A DNA stretch of 64,000 bases from Agrobacterium tumefaciens (GCF_013318015.2 NZ_CP115841.1:992001-1056000); one strand, 5' to 3'; shown: positions 27,742 to 37,402, counted from the first letter of the stretch. Numbers and translations are program-made. Notes: generated by a model not told the origin, from the sequence alone.

Positions 27742-27768
27742 TCAGTTTTAAAAATGCCTGAAAACTGA
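27742..27768. promoter_or_regulatory. inverted repeat upstream of dksA
   Basis: TCAGTTTT (27742-27749) and AAAACTGA (27761-27768), exact arms, 11-base spacer. It lies just before a plausible promoter, TTGAAT (27778-27783), 18 bases, TATACA (27802-27807). Confidence 0.5.
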
Positions 27769-27842
27769 TCTGTAGACTTGAATCAGCCTATATCATTGGA
27801 GTATACACCGCCGCATTGAGATGTTCTTCGAGGAGAATCGCG

Positions 27843-28262
27843 TTGAGTGAGAAGATCGATCTTAGCAAATATGTGCTCTCGGAAGACGACGAGTTCATGA
27901 ATGCAAACCAGCGTGCCTACTTCCGCGCGAAGCTGGTGGCCTGGAGAAACGACATCCTGAGAGAAGCGCGCGAGACCCTCGGACATCTCGCCGAAGAAAG
28001 CGCCAACCATCCCGACCTAGCCGATCGGGCATCTTCGGAAACTGACCGGGCGATCGAACTTCGCGCCCGTGACCGCCAGCGCAAGTTGATCTCCAAGATC
28101 GACTCTGCCCTTCAGCGGATTGATGACGGCACTTACGGTTACTGTGAAGAAACGGGTGAGCCTATTGGCCTCAAGCGCCTCGACGCACGACCGATAGCGA
28201 CCCTGTCCATCGAGGCGCAGGAACGTCACGAGCGTCGTGAAAAAGTCTACCGCGACGAATAA
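27843..28262 (+). CDS. dksA: DksA-family RNA polymerase-binding transcription factor
   Basis: 139 residues from a TTG at 27843, with AGGAGA six bases before it; a longer frame from 27816 would start upstream of that site. DksA enters the RNA polymerase secondary channel and works with ppGpp. The coiled-coil tip motif DxxDxA is present (D58, D61, A63 in HPDLADRAS). The zinc finger is reduced: only C101 (GYCEETGEP) remains, the three other Cys being Thr, Ser and Ala. Such one-Cys forms are found in other alphaproteobacteria and need not bind zinc. Followed by a strong terminator. Confidence 0.94.
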   Translation: MSEKIDLSKYVLSEDDEFMNANQRAYFRAKLVAWRNDILREARETLGHLAEESANHPDLADRASSETDRAIELRARDRQRKLISKIDSALQRIDDGTYGYCEETGEPIGLKRLDARPIATLSIEAQERHERREKVYRDE

Positions 28263-28319
28263 AGCCAGCGTTGTTCCGGGCGCTTCGGCGAGCCGGCCAA
28301 TGAACAAAACCAAAATGAC

Positions 28320-28353
28320 AAAGGGCACGGATTTGTTTCCGCGCCCTTTTTTT
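28320..28353 (+). terminator. intrinsic terminator after dksA
   Basis: AAAGGGC-a-CGG and CCG-c-GCCCTTT with a short loop, followed by a run of seven T. A-rich on the left side, so it may also stop the convergent FliO-like gene. Confidence 0.85.
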
Positions 28354-28389
28354 GTTTTGAATGTCTGTCTGCCGACAGATGTTAACCTG

Positions 28390-29628
28390 TCAGCGGTCGC
28401 GGGTAACGGAAAGTTCGCCGAAAATACGCGCCATTTCCTTCTGCATGTCGCCATCCGGCGTTGCACCGGTAACAGGCGGCGAGACGGGTTCGGTCTTTGG
28501 CTTTTCCGCAGCAGCGGCGACTGCCTGTTCGCTATCGGCATCCTTGCTCTTGGCGATCTCCGCCTCAAGAAAGCTTTCGAAATCGCTGGCAAGGTCATCG
28601 GAAAATTTCGGCTCGGCGTTAGCGGAGACGACGGGCGGATTTTCAGGCTTTGGCGCAAAGGGCGCTGGCGCATCTTGCCCCGGTTTCAGGCCGGGTAGAA
28701 CGCGCTCGCGCGCGGCATCCAGAAAATCTGCGGCATTCGTTTGGTCGATGACCGGTTCGCGCGCGGCAAAAACCGGCGGGGCAACAACCGTCGGCCGTTC
28801 TTCAGGAACCGTTGCCTGGACAGGCGGTGCGGGCGGCGCCGAGGGTAAAGGAGCCGGCGCGAAGGGATCAGGGCGGCGCTGTTCCGGTCGCTCGGCGGGC
28901 ATGTCGAGCGATGCGGCGGCGAGAGGCAGAACAGCGGCGGCCGGTGCCGCAATGACCGATGCCGGTGGTGGCGCAGGACGAGTAGTATCCCTTTCCGGGG
29001 CGGCTGGTCTTACCGGTGCAACGGGCTCGCGTGCAGTCATGGGCGTGGATACCGGTTGCGGCGGCGTAGACGGACGTGGTGGCAGCGATGCGGCCGGTGC
29101 AGGGGTGGGTGCTGGACGAGCAGCCGGGGCGGGCGGTTCCGGCCGCTGCGGCTGCTTTACGGGTTCTTCCGGCAAGGAGGCTGGAGATGCCGCTGCGATT
29201 GGCTGCTGTGGCAAAGCTGGGCGGCTTTCGCGAGGGATCGGCGGTTCAGCCCTTTTTGGTTCGCTGTCCTGACGCGGCAGCGCCTTGAGTTCCGCTTCCT
29301 GCGGTTCGCGCACTTCCCTGACGATTGGGATCGCGCCGATACCACTCTCGATGACGATATCGGTTGGACCGCCTATCATGACAAGATGCTCGACATTGTC
29401 GCGGCGAACCAGCACCAGACGGCGCCGGGCGTCCACCGCCGTCGCATCGAGAACCTGCAAGCGCGGCTGCCGGTTGCGACCGCCACGGATAAACGGGGCC
29501 GCCCCGCCGCGCCTGCGCAGTATCCAGAGAACAATTGCCAGAACAAGCAGGGCTAGACCGACACCGACGACGGCGACGATGAGATTGTTTCCATAGGTGC
29601 CGATAAAATCTTCCATCATGGAGATCAT
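28390..29628 (-). CDS. FliO-domain membrane protein with long proline-rich tail
   Basis: 412 residues. After a short periplasmic start there is one membrane span (about 15-37, VAVVGVGLALLVLAIVLWIL), then a FliO-type domain: RLQVLDATAVDARRRLVLVR and VEHLVMIGGPTDIVIE, about residues 50-100. The remaining 300 residues are Pro/Ala-rich and probably disordered, ending in a short helix. FliO assists FliP assembly in the flagellar export gate and is normally near 100-130 residues. No flagellar gene is nearby. A start at 29616 (MEDFIG) is also possible. Confidence 0.8.
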   Translation of the reverse strand: MISMMEDFIGTYGNNLIVAVVGVGLALLVLAIVLWILRRRGGAAPFIRGGRNRQPRLQVLDATAVDARRRLVLVRRDNVEHLVMIGGPTDIVIESGIGAIPIVREVREPQEAELKALPRQDSEPKRAEPPIPRESRPALPQQPIAAASPASLPEEPVKQPQRPEPPAPAARPAPTPAPAASLPPRPSTPPQPVSTPMTAREPVAPVRPAAPERDTTRPAPPPASVIAAPAAAVLPLAAASLDMPAERPEQRRPDPFAPAPLPSAPPAPPVQATVPEERPTVVAPPVFAAREPVIDQTNAADFLDAARERVLPGLKPGQDAPAPFAPKPENPPVVSANAEPKFSDDLASDFESFLEAEIAKSKDADSEQAVAAAAEKPKTEPVSPPVTGATPDGDMQKEMARIFGELSVTRDR

Positions 29629-29860
29629 CCCTTCAGATTTTTTCGTGCAATTAATATTGCCGTGGTTCTTATAATGTGAACGTCAAGCAGGAAAAGACGA
29701 TTTTTTTAAGCGTGATACAAGGTTTATTCATTTCGTCCCCAGGATCGCTTCATAGGATCGTCTCGTCAGCCGGCCGTGCGCCTCCAAAGCGCCATATCTT
29801 TCCCTTCAATGCCGGGGAGCAATGAAGGTTGCAATTCTCTCTTCGAAGGAGCGATTGTAA

Positions 29861-30148
29861 ATGCTTGCGAAATTGCTCGTTGACGGGTTTCCGGTAAGAG
29901 TTTTCATTTTTGTTGTTTTATTTGGATTGCCAGGATTTGTTTTTCCCGCTCGGGCCGAGACGGCGGATGACAAGGCGTCCGAAAATCCTGCGAACATGAT
30001 CGAGTTCGTAAGAGACAATCCATCCTGTATCGATTTCACGGATGGATGCTCGGTTTGCACGGTAGCGGATGGCAATATCGTCTGCTCCGCGCCGCGCATT
30101 CAATGCCAGGTTAAAGCGCTGACCTGCAGTCGCAAAATAGGCTTCTGA
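29861..30148 (+). CDS. small six-cysteine secreted protein, unknown function
   Basis: 95 residues with GAAGGA ten bases before the ATG. The first 33 residues form a signal peptide (VFIFVVLFGLPGFVFPARA). The mature part of about 62 residues holds six Cys (SCIDF, GCSVC, VCSAP, QCQVK, TCSRK), which would allow three disulfides in the periplasm or outside. I recognise no family. It stands alone between the FliO-like gene and cckA, and the preceding 230 bases look A/T-rich. Confidence 0.72.
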   Translation: MLAKLLVDGFPVRVFIFVVLFGLPGFVFPARAETADDKASENPANMIEFVRDNPSCIDFTDGCSVCTVADGNIVCSAPRIQCQVKALTCSRKIGF

Positions 30149-30313
30149 GGCATTTGCGCCTCTTTAGGGCCGTTTCTCTGTGCGATTTTAAGCCTTTGTG
30201 GTGCAGCGGAGCTTTTTGACGGTCAAGCGAGTTGCTACAAGAAATTCTACTGCCCGATTCCGTTGAGGAAATAGGGCTGACCGAATGACGACCTGCAGGA
30301 CTGCGAGGCCAAG

Positions 30314-32902
30314 ATGACACGGGTGCGCGAGACAAGCGACAACGACCTTCCGCTGGTGGACAGGCGTGCCCGTTCCGGCACGGTTCTGCGGATTCTCCTG
30401 CTGGCGCTGGTGCTCATCGCCGCCGCCGCTGCTTTCGTCTATTTCAAGGATTCGCTGGAAAACGAAATCGTGCTCGGCATTCTCGGCGTGCTGGCGATGA
30501 TGGGTATCTTTTTTCTGGTGTCGTCGATCATCGGTTTCATCGAGGTCATGCCGCAGTCGCAATCGGACGGGCTGGCCCGCCGTTTCCTGTCGGCACACCC
30601 AGACGGCACACTGATTACCGATGCCAAGGGGCATATGGTCTACGCCAACGCCACCTATTGCCGGATGAGCGGCACCACGAAGGCGAGCGATATCCAGAGC
30701 CTGGAGACGCTGCTCTCGCGCAGCCGGGAATCGACCGAAGCGCTCTATCGCCTCATCAATGTTTTGCGGGAGGGGCGTGACGGTTACGAGGAGTTCCGTC
30801 TGCTCAAGCCGCTCGGGGAGGCCACTTCCGGCGGGCCGCACTGGTACCGGCTGAAAGGTCGGGTGCTGAAGGATGCGGGAGGCGAGGCGCTGCACGTCTT
30901 CCAGATCGCCGACATCACGCCTGAGCGGGAAGATCAGGAACGCTTCTTCCGCGAATTGCAGAACGCCATCGACTATCTCGACCATGCGCCGGCCGGTTTC
31001 TTTTCCGCAGGTCGCAAGGGTGAGATCGTTTATCTGAACGCCACCCTGTCCGAATGGCTCGGCATCGATCTCGCGCAATTTTCGCCCGGTTCGATGACTG
31101 TGTCGGACATAGTCGCCGGCGAGGGTATGGCGCTGATCGAATCCGTCCATCCGCAGGGTTCAGCCAAGCGCACCGAGATTCTCGATCTCGACATGCGCCG
31201 GGTCAACGGCCAGAGCATGCCGGCCCGCCTCGTGCATCAGGTTACCTCGAAGGACGGCGCGCCCGGCGAAAGCCGGACAATTGTTCTGATGCGTCCGAAA
31301 GGGCAGGAGGATACGGAATCCTCGTCCGCCATGCGCTTCACGCGTTTCTTCAACAATACGCCGATGGCCATTGCCTCGCTCGACGGCGAAGGCCGCATTC
31401 TTCGTATCAACGCGCCATTCCTCAAGCTGTTCTCCGGCGTCGTCGGGCGTGACGATATTGATCGCGGCGTTGCCCTCGAAGCCATCATCCACGACAATGA
31501 GAAACCCAGGCTTGAGCAGGCGCTGGCCGAGGCGAAGGACCGGCAGGGCGATATCGCCCCGTTCGATTCCCGCCATCCGAGCGACGAGGGCCGCCATTTC
31601 CGTTTCTACGTCAATGCCGTCATCGATCAGGACGACGAGGCGCCCGAAGAGGTGGCAATCGTTTATGCGATCGAGGTGACGGAGCAGAAGGCGCTCGAAA
31701 CCCAGATGGCGCAGACGCAGAAGATGAACGCCGTCGGCACGCTGGCAGGCGGCATCGCCCACGATTTCAACAATGTGCTGACTGCGATCCTGTTGTCATC
31801 AGACCATCTGCTGTTGCAGGCCCGGCCCGCAGACCCGAGCTTCGCCGACCTGATGGAGATCAAGCGCAACGCCAACCGCGCGGCGGTGCTGGTGCGACAG
31901 CTTCTCGCTTTCTCGCGCAAACAGACGATGCGCCCGGCGATCCTCAACCTGACCGACGTTATCGGCGACCTGCGCATGCTGGTAGACCGGTTGATTTCCG
32001 GCACCAATGTCAAGTTGGAAGTGGATTACGGCCGCGATCTCTGGCCGGTGAAGACCGACCTGTCGCAATTTGAGCAGGTGCTGATCAATCTTTGCGTCAA
32101 CGCGCGCGATGCCATGCCCGATGGCGGCAAGATCACCATCCGCACCCGCAATGTGGATGCGGATGAAGCCGCAGCGCTCGGTCGGCCGGAAGTCCCGGCG
32201 GAAGACATGGTCATGGTGGAAGTCGCCGATAACGGAACCGGCATTCCGCCGGAGATTATGGACAAAATCTTCGAGCCGTTCTTCACCACCAAGGATGTCG
32301 GCAAGGGCACCGGTCTCGGCCTGTCGATGGTCTATGGCATCGTCAAGCAGTCCGGCGGTTACATCTATCCCGAATCGGAAGTGGGCAAAGGCACTGCGTT
32401 CCGCATCTATTTGCCGCGCCACGTGGTGGAAGTGGTGCACGTTCCGGGCCAGCAGCCCGGTGAAGCGGCACTCGCCCCTGTGGCTCTGCCCGAACCGGTG
32501 AAGGAAGAGCCGCTGGATCTCACCGGCAACTCCGCCGTCGTGCTTCTGGTGGAGGACGAGGAAGCAGTGCGGCGCGGCGGCAAACGCATGCTGGAAACCC
32601 GTGGTTACACCGTTCATGAGGCGGGTTCGGGTGTCGAGGCGCTGGAGGTGATGGAAGAGCTGGAAGGCAAGGTCGATATCGTCGTGTCGGACGTCGTCAT
32701 GCCGGAGATGGACGGTCCTTCACTCCTGAGGGAATTGCGCAAATCCTATCCCGATCTTAAATTCATCTTCGTTTCTGGTTATGCCGAGGACGCGTTTGCG
32801 AAAAACCTTCCGGCGGATGCCAAGTTCGGCTTCCTGCCAAAACCCTTCTCGCTGAAACAGCTGGCGATCGCCGTTCGCGAAATGCTCGACAACAAGGAAT
32901 GA
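30314..32902 (+). CDS. cckA: CckA hybrid sensor histidine kinase (cell-cycle)
   Basis: Essential cell-cycle kinase that, through ChpT, controls CtrA and CpdR. The 862 residues show two membrane spans (about 24-44 and 52-76), PAS-type sensor domains (about 80-460), a HisKA segment [14 protein letters not shown] with phospho-acceptor H483, a HATPase domain ([41 protein letters not shown]) and a C-terminal receiver with phospho-acceptor D793 ([12 protein letters not shown]). The start has little upstream Shine-Dalgarno match but fits the family. It is separated from clpS by a structured 290-bp gap. Confidence 0.96.
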   Translation: MTRVRETSDNDLPLVDRRARSGTVLRILLLALVLIAAAAAFVYFKDSLENEIVLGILGVLAMMGIFFLVSSIIGFIEVMPQSQSDGLARRFLSAHPDGTLITDAKGHMVYANATYCRMSGTTKASDIQSLETLLSRSRESTEALYRLINVLREGRDGYEEFRLLKPLGEATSGGPHWYRLKGRVLKDAGGEALHVFQIADITPEREDQERFFRELQNAIDYLDHAPAGFFSAGRKGEIVYLNATLSEWLGIDLAQFSPGSMTVSDIVAGEGMALIESVHPQGSAKRTEILDLDMRRVNGQSMPARLVHQVTSKDGAPGESRTIVLMRPKGQEDTESSSAMRFTRFFNNTPMAIASLDGEGRILRINAPFLKLFSGVVGRDDIDRGVALEAIIHDNEKPRLEQALAEAKDRQGDIAPFDSRHPSDEGRHFRFYVNAVIDQDDEAPEEVAIVYAIEVTEQKALETQMAQTQKMNAVGTLAGGIAHDFNNVLTAILLSSDHLLLQARPADPSFADLMEIKRNANRAAVLVRQLLAFSRKQTMRPAILNLTDVIGDLRMLVDRLISGTNVKLEVDYGRDLWPVKTDLSQFEQVLINLCVNARDAMPDGGKITIRTRNVDADEAAALGRPEVPAEDMVMVEVADNGTGIPPEIMDKIFEPFFTTKDVGKGTGLGLSMVYGIVKQSGGYIYPESEVGKGTAFRIYLPRHVVEVVHVPGQQPGEAALAPVALPEPVKEEPLDLTGNSAVVLLVEDEEAVRRGGKRMLETRGYTVHEAGSGVEALEVMEELEGKVDIVVSDVVMPEMDGPSLLRELRKSYPDLKFIFVSGYAEDAFAKNLPADAKFGFLPKPFSLKQLAIAVREMLDNKE

Positions 32903-33029
32903 CGGTGGATGGCGCGGGCGTGAGATTAGGTCCGCTGTTGCTCGCGATTCCCTTGCAGGCGCTTGGCGTCAAGGCTGAAACCACGTCAGGAAAGGCGGAT
33001 AGCACCGCGCTTTCCCGCAATGCTATCGC

Positions 33030-33101
33030 AAGCCCCCTGTTTTTCCCAAGGTTTGCCTCTTCGCAAACGCAATAGTGATTGCACCGTTTCACAGGGGGCT
33101 T
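33030..33101. ncRNA. candidate three-way-junction RNA element upstream of clpS
   Basis: An 11-bp exact closing stem, AAGCCCCCTGT (33030-33040) with ACAGGGGGCTT (33091-33101), encloses two exact hairpins back to back: GTTTGC-ctcttc-GCAAAC (33051-33068) and GCAAT-agtg-ATTGC (33069-33082). Such symmetry over 72 bases is hard to explain by chance. It could be a cis element in the clpS leader, an independent RNA on either strand, or a short palindromic repeat. No protein is encoded. Confidence 0.5.
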
Positions 33102-33195
33102 AAAATCCGATCTTAACGACCTAGATATGTAGAGGCGAAGTTCTCCCTCCTGGTGATGACTGCCGGTTTGAGAACGGTTTGGAGAATGATGAAAG

Positions 33196-33549
33196 ATGAT
33201 CGCTGAGCCGATCTACATGCAGGGCGAGGGCGACGGGGAAGACGGCGGTACGAACCGCGGAACGTCCGTTATAACCCGCGTCAAGCCAAAGACGAAAAGA
33301 CCGAATTTGTACCGTGTTCTTTTACTGAATGACGATTACACTCCAATGGAGTTCGTCATTCATATTCTGGAGCGTTTTTTCCAGAAGGATCGCGAAGCGG
33401 CGACCCGCATCATGCTGCACGTGCACCAGCACGGCGTAGGAGAATGTGGGGTGTTTACATATGAGGTCGCAGAGACGAAAGTAAGCCAGGTCATGGATTT
33501 CGCCCGACAGCACCAGCATCCGCTGCAATGCGTCATGGAAAAGAAATGA
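33196..33549 (+). CDS. clpS: ClpS adaptor for ClpA
   Basis: 117 residues. Binds the ClpA N-domain and delivers N-degron substrates to ClpAP. The conserved [22 protein letters not shown] and the C-terminal [21 protein letters not shown] are both present; the first 30 residues are flexible. An internal ATG at 33217 is possible. Followed after ten bases by clpA, so the pair is an operon. Confidence 0.96.
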   Translation: MIAEPIYMQGEGDGEDGGTNRGTSVITRVKPKTKRPNLYRVLLLNDDYTPMEFVIHILERFFQKDREAATRIMLHVHQHGVGECGVFTYEVAETKVSQVMDFARQHQHPLQCVMEKK

Positions 33550-33559
33550 GGATCGCAAC

Positions 33560-36076
33560 GTGCCAACTTTTTCCCCAAGTCTCGAGAAGGCGCTGCACCA
33601 GGCACTGACCTTTGCAAATGAGCGTCACCACGAATATGCGACGCTGGAACATCTCCTTCTGGCGCTGATCGACGACGCGGATGCCGCTGCCGTGATGGGC
33701 GCCTGTAATGTCGATCTCGATGCGCTGCGCAAGACTGTCAGCGATTACGTCGACAACGAACTGACCAACCTCGTGACCGGTTATGACGAGGATTCCAAGC
33801 CCACATCCGGCTTCCAGCGGGTTATCCAGCGGGCTGTCATTCATGTTCAGTCGTCTGGCCGCGAGGAAGTGACCGGAGCGAACGTGCTTGTGGCCATTTT
33901 CGCCGAGCGCGAAAGCCACGCTGCCTACTTCCTGCAGGAGCAGGAAATGACCCGTTACGATGCGGTCAATTATATCTCCCACGGCATCGGCAAGCGTCCG
34001 GGCACGTCGCAGACCCGCGCTCCGCGTGGCGCAGACGAGCCGGAGGCCGACCCCAAGGCTGCACGCAGCAATCCCGAGGAAGAAGGCTCATCCGCCAAGA
34101 AACAGCAGGATGCGCTGAAGGCCTATTGCGTCAACCTCAATGAAAAGGCGAAAAACGGCAAGATCGACCCGTTGATCGGCCGTCATGAGGAAGTCAACCG
34201 CACCATCCAGATCCTCTGCCGCCGCTCCAAGAACAACCCGCTGTATGTGGGCGATCCGGGCGTGGGCAAGACGGCGATCGCCGAAGGTTTGGCCAAGCGT
34301 ATCGTTGAAGGCAAGGTGCCTGAAGCGCTGGCCAATGACACGATCTTCTCGCTCGACATGGGCACGCTTCTGGCCGGAACCCGCTATCGTGGTGATTTTG
34401 AGGAACGCCTGAAGCAGGTCGTCAAGGAGCTCGAGGAATATCCCGGCGCAGTCCTGTTTATCGACGAAATCCACACCGTCATCGGTGCGGGTGCGACGTC
34501 TGGCGGCGCAATGGATGCATCGAACCTATTGAAGCCGGCGCTCTCGTCAGGCGCGATCCGCTGCATCGGTTCGACCACCTACAAGGAATATCGCCAGTTC
34601 TTCGAGAAGGACCGGGCGCTGGTGCGTCGCTTCCAGAAGATCGACGTCAACGAGCCGTCGATCGACGATGCTATCGCGATCATGAAAGGCCTGAAGCCCT
34701 ACTTCGAGGATTATCATCACCTCAGATATTCCAACGAAGCGATCAAGGCTGCGGTCGAATTGTCGGCCCGCTACATTTCCGACCGCAAGCTGCCGGACAA
34801 GGCGATCGACGTAATCGACGAGACCGGTGCGGCGCAGATGTTGCTGCCGGCGTCCAAGCGTCGCAAGCTGATCACGGAACGGGAAATCGAAGCAACCATC
34901 GCGACGATGGCCCGCATTCCGCCGAAGACGGTTTCCAAGGATGACGAGATGGTTCTCGCCAACCTCGAAAAGGAACTGCGCTCGGTCGTTTATGGTCAGG
35001 ACATCGCCATCGAGGCGCTGGCCACCGCCATCAAGCTGGCACGCGCCGGTCTGCGCGAACCGAACAAGCCGATCGGCTCATATGTCTTCTCCGGCCCGAC
35101 CGGCGTGGGCAAGACCGAAGTGGCCAAGCAGCTCGCCGCCTCGCTTGGTGTCGAGATGCTGCGGTTCGACATGTCGGAATATATGGAGCGCCATACCGTC
35201 TCGCGTCTGCTCGGTGCGCCTCCCGGTTATGTCGGCTTCGATCAGGGCGGTCTCTTGACCGATGGCGTCGATCAGCATCCGCATTCCGTGGTGTTGCTGG
35301 ACGAAATCGAGAAGGCCCATCCGGATATCTACAACATCCTGTTGCAGGTAATGGACCATGGCTCGCTGACCGACCATAACGGCAAGAAGATCGACTTCCG
35401 CAACGTCATCCTCATCATGACGACCAATGCGGGTGCTTCCGAAATGGCGAAATCGGCCATCGGTTTCGGTTCTTCGCGACGCACGGGCGAGGATGAAGAG
35501 GCGATCAACCGCCTGTTCACACCGGAATTCCGCAACCGTCTGGATGCGATCATTCCGTTCTCGCCGCTGCCGACTGCCGTTATCCACAAGGTGGTACAGA
35601 AGTTCGTCATGCAGCTCGAGACGCAGCTCTCCGAGCGGAATGTCACCTTCGATCTGCACGAAGACGCGATCTCCTGGCTGGCGGAAAAGGGTTACGACGA
35701 AAAGATGGGCGCTCGCCCGCTGTCGCGCGTAATCCAGGAACACATCAAGAAGCCGCTCGCCAACGAAATCCTCTTTGGCAAGCTCAAGAAGGGCGGTGTC
35801 GTCAGCGTCACCGTCGGCAAGAAGGATGATGGTTCCGACGGCCTCAAGCTCGAGGTTCTGCCGGAAACAGCGCCGGTAAAGCCGAAGCCGGAAGCAGAGC
35901 TCAATGCTGCCAAGTCTCCGGGCAAGGCGTCTAAGGCCAAGGCGAAGCCCGCCTCGAAGGCAGCGATTGCCAATGAGGAAGCGGATGTTCTGGTTGCCGA
36001 GGCGAGCAAGCCCGACGAGGATAGCGAGCCGCGCCGCAAGGCGAATACGGTGCCGAAGGTGCCGAAGAAGAAATGA
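33560..36076 (+). CDS. clpA: ATP-dependent Clp protease ATP-binding subunit ClpA
   Basis: 838-residue AAA+ unfoldase for ClpP, starting at GTG 33560. It has an N-domain (repeats about 1-150), the D1 module with Walker A GDPGVGKT and Walker B VLFIDEIHTVIG, and D2 with GPTGVGKTEV and the sensor region; an IGL/IGF-type ClpP loop is seen as IGFGSSRR. The last 70 residues form a Lys/Ala/Pro-rich tail longer than in E. coli ClpA and probably disordered. Terminator follows. Confidence 0.96.
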   Translation: MPTFSPSLEKALHQALTFANERHHEYATLEHLLLALIDDADAAAVMGACNVDLDALRKTVSDYVDNELTNLVTGYDEDSKPTSGFQRVIQRAVIHVQSSGREEVTGANVLVAIFAERESHAAYFLQEQEMTRYDAVNYISHGIGKRPGTSQTRAPRGADEPEADPKAARSNPEEEGSSAKKQQDALKAYCVNLNEKAKNGKIDPLIGRHEEVNRTIQILCRRSKNNPLYVGDPGVGKTAIAEGLAKRIVEGKVPEALANDTIFSLDMGTLLAGTRYRGDFEERLKQVVKELEEYPGAVLFIDEIHTVIGAGATSGGAMDASNLLKPALSSGAIRCIGSTTYKEYRQFFEKDRALVRRFQKIDVNEPSIDDAIAIMKGLKPYFEDYHHLRYSNEAIKAAVELSARYISDRKLPDKAIDVIDETGAAQMLLPASKRRKLITEREIEATIATMARIPPKTVSKDDEMVLANLEKELRSVVYGQDIAIEALATAIKLARAGLREPNKPIGSYVFSGPTGVGKTEVAKQLAASLGVEMLRFDMSEYMERHTVSRLLGAPPGYVGFDQGGLLTDGVDQHPHSVVLLDEIEKAHPDIYNILLQVMDHGSLTDHNGKKIDFRNVILIMTTNAGASEMAKSAIGFGSSRRTGEDEEAINRLFTPEFRNRLDAIIPFSPLPTAVIHKVVQKFVMQLETQLSERNVTFDLHEDAISWLAEKGYDEKMGARPLSRVIQEHIKKPLANEILFGKLKKGGVVSVTVGKKDDGSDGLKLEVLPETAPVKPKPEAELNAAKSPGKASKAKAKPASKAAIANEEADVLVAEASKPDEDSEPRRKANTVPKVPKKK

Positions 36077-36102
36077 TAACGGTCTTCCGACCGACAAACG
36101 GT

Positions 36103-36125
36103 GCCGGGCGAAAGCCCGGCATTTT
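36103..36125 (+). terminator. intrinsic terminator after clpA
   Basis: GCCGGGC (36103-36109), GAAA tetraloop, GCCCGGC (36114-36120), then ATTTTC. Confidence 0.8.
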
Positions 36126-36129
36126 CATG

Positions 36130-36228
36130 CCTGAAGCGCGTCGCATTTTACCGGATTCGTGAAACGCGCTTTATTTTTCTCGTCATTCCGAAACCGCTGC
36201 GCACTTTCGGACGACATGCATTAGTGGA
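36130..36228. repeat. intergenic palindromic repeat, copy 1 (rhizobial RIME-like)
   Basis: Holds GAAGCGCGTCGCATTTTACC, then GGATTCGTGAAACGCGCTTTA, then AAACCGCTGCGCACTTTCGG and ACGACATGCATTAG. The same order of motifs, more or less degraded, appears reversed at 42038-42146. The ends can pair with internal segments to form two hairpins. Confidence 0.6.
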
Positions 36229-36234
36229 CCAGCA

Positions 36235-36993
36235 ATGCGATCAGCAGACAGCGATACCATCCCCCTGCGCGGCTGGTTTTTCAGGGGAATGCGGGGCATA
36301 TTCTCGCTGCCCTCGCTTATTCTCATGACATCCTTCGTCGGTTTCAGCGCCTTCGCGCTGGAATCGGGCGTTCAACGTGGGGAAGCGGTGTTTATGACGC
36401 TGGTTATCTGGGCTTTGCCGGCCAAGATGATCCTGATCGGCTCGATGGTCGGCGGCGCCAATCTTGCCGCGTGTTTTCTGGCAGTGACGCTGTCATCGGT
36501 GCGAATGATGCCCATGGTTGCCTCCATCGTTCCGGAGATGCGTGGCGCAAAAACGCCGACATGGATTTTGTTGTTCCTCTCCCACTTCGTGGCGATCACC
36601 GCCTGGGTCTTCGCCACGCAAAACCTTTCCAAAATACCGCGCGAAGCACGGGCTGCGTGGTTTGCCGGTTTCGGCATTACCCTTACCGTCGTCAACGCTA
36701 TCATTGTCGGCCTTTGTTACGGCGTCGTCGCGGCTTTTCCACCGCTTGTCGCAGGCGTGCTGTTTTTTCTGACTCCTGTCTATTTCATAGCGTCGATCTG
36801 GGCGACCGCCCGCCATTCCGTCGTCAAGGTCGCCTTCATCATCGGTGTGATCGCGGGGCCGGTCTTTGCGGTAATCGCGCCGGAATTCGACATTCTCTAT
36901 GCCGGGATCGGTGGCGGCACGGTGGCTTATCTGATCGACCGTTTCGTCTTTCGTCGAAAGATCATTCCCGTCTCACCGGAGAGCGAACCATGA
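36235..36993 (+). CDS. azlC: AzlC-family branched-chain amino acid exporter, large subunit
   Basis: 252 residues with multiple hydrophobic segments throughout and conserved AzlC features: the GISFSL-type start, a P-A-K/M segment in WALPAKMILIGS, and SSVRMMPM. AzlC and AzlD together export branched-chain amino acids or analogues. Its stop overlaps the azlD start (ATGA), which indicates coupling. It lies just after the repeat copy at 36130-36228. Confidence 0.88.
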   Translation: MRSADSDTIPLRGWFFRGMRGIFSLPSLILMTSFVGFSAFALESGVQRGEAVFMTLVIWALPAKMILIGSMVGGANLAACFLAVTLSSVRMMPMVASIVPEMRGAKTPTWILLFLSHFVAITAWVFATQNLSKIPREARAAWFAGFGITLTVVNAIIVGLCYGVVAAFPPLVAGVLFFLTPVYFIASIWATARHSVVKVAFIIGVIAGPVFAVIAPEFDILYAGIGGGTVAYLIDRFVFRRKIIPVSPESEP

Positions 36994-37334
36994 TGACCGA
37001 ACAGTGGTGGGCGCCCTACCTCTTCATCGCCATTGCCGGCTGGCTGGCGACCGATCTCTGGCGCTGGCTCGGCGTGCTCGCCGGCAACCGGCTGAAGGAG
37101 GATTCCGAGGCGCTATACTGGGTGAGGGCAGTCGCCACCGCGCTCGTGATGGCCGTCACCGCCAAGCTGATCGTCTTTCCAACCGGAACGCTTGAAGCTT
37201 CACCGCTATGGCTACGCATCGGCGCGGCAGCACTCGGTTTCACAGCGTTCCTGGCCGCCGGCCAACGCGTCATTGTCGGCGTAGCCGTGCCTATCGCACT
37301 TTTGGCAGCCGGGTTGTTTGTGCTTGGCTTTTAG
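36990..37334 (+). CDS. azlD: AzlD-family exporter, small subunit
   Basis: 114 residues, four hydrophobic stretches, starting at ATG 36990 in an ATGA overlap with azlC. The first stretch is PYLFIAIAGWLATDLWRWLG; the last is VAVPIALLAAGLFVLGF. The 3' third of this gene (from 37191) recurs as a degraded copy at 38428-38583, between the two PAP2 genes. Confidence 0.85.
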   Translation: MMTEQWWAPYLFIAIAGWLATDLWRWLGVLAGNRLKEDSEALYWVRAVATALVMAVTAKLIVFPTGTLEASPLWLRIGAAALGFTAFLAAGQRVIVGVAVPIALLAAGLFVLGF

Positions 37335-37402
37335 TACTCGTCTTATCCGAATATTAATGCCAAGGACCTAGATTTCCGCTGAAGGGGTCTGGGGTAAATT
37401 CT

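Noticed and set aside
27816..27842. Upstream ATG-type extension of dksA
   Set aside because: It lies upstream of the AGGAGA site; the TTG at 27843 is correctly spaced from it.
32763..33092. 109-codon minus frame across the cckA end and clpS leader
   Set aside because: Half lies antisense to cckA, no motifs, and it covers the structured element.
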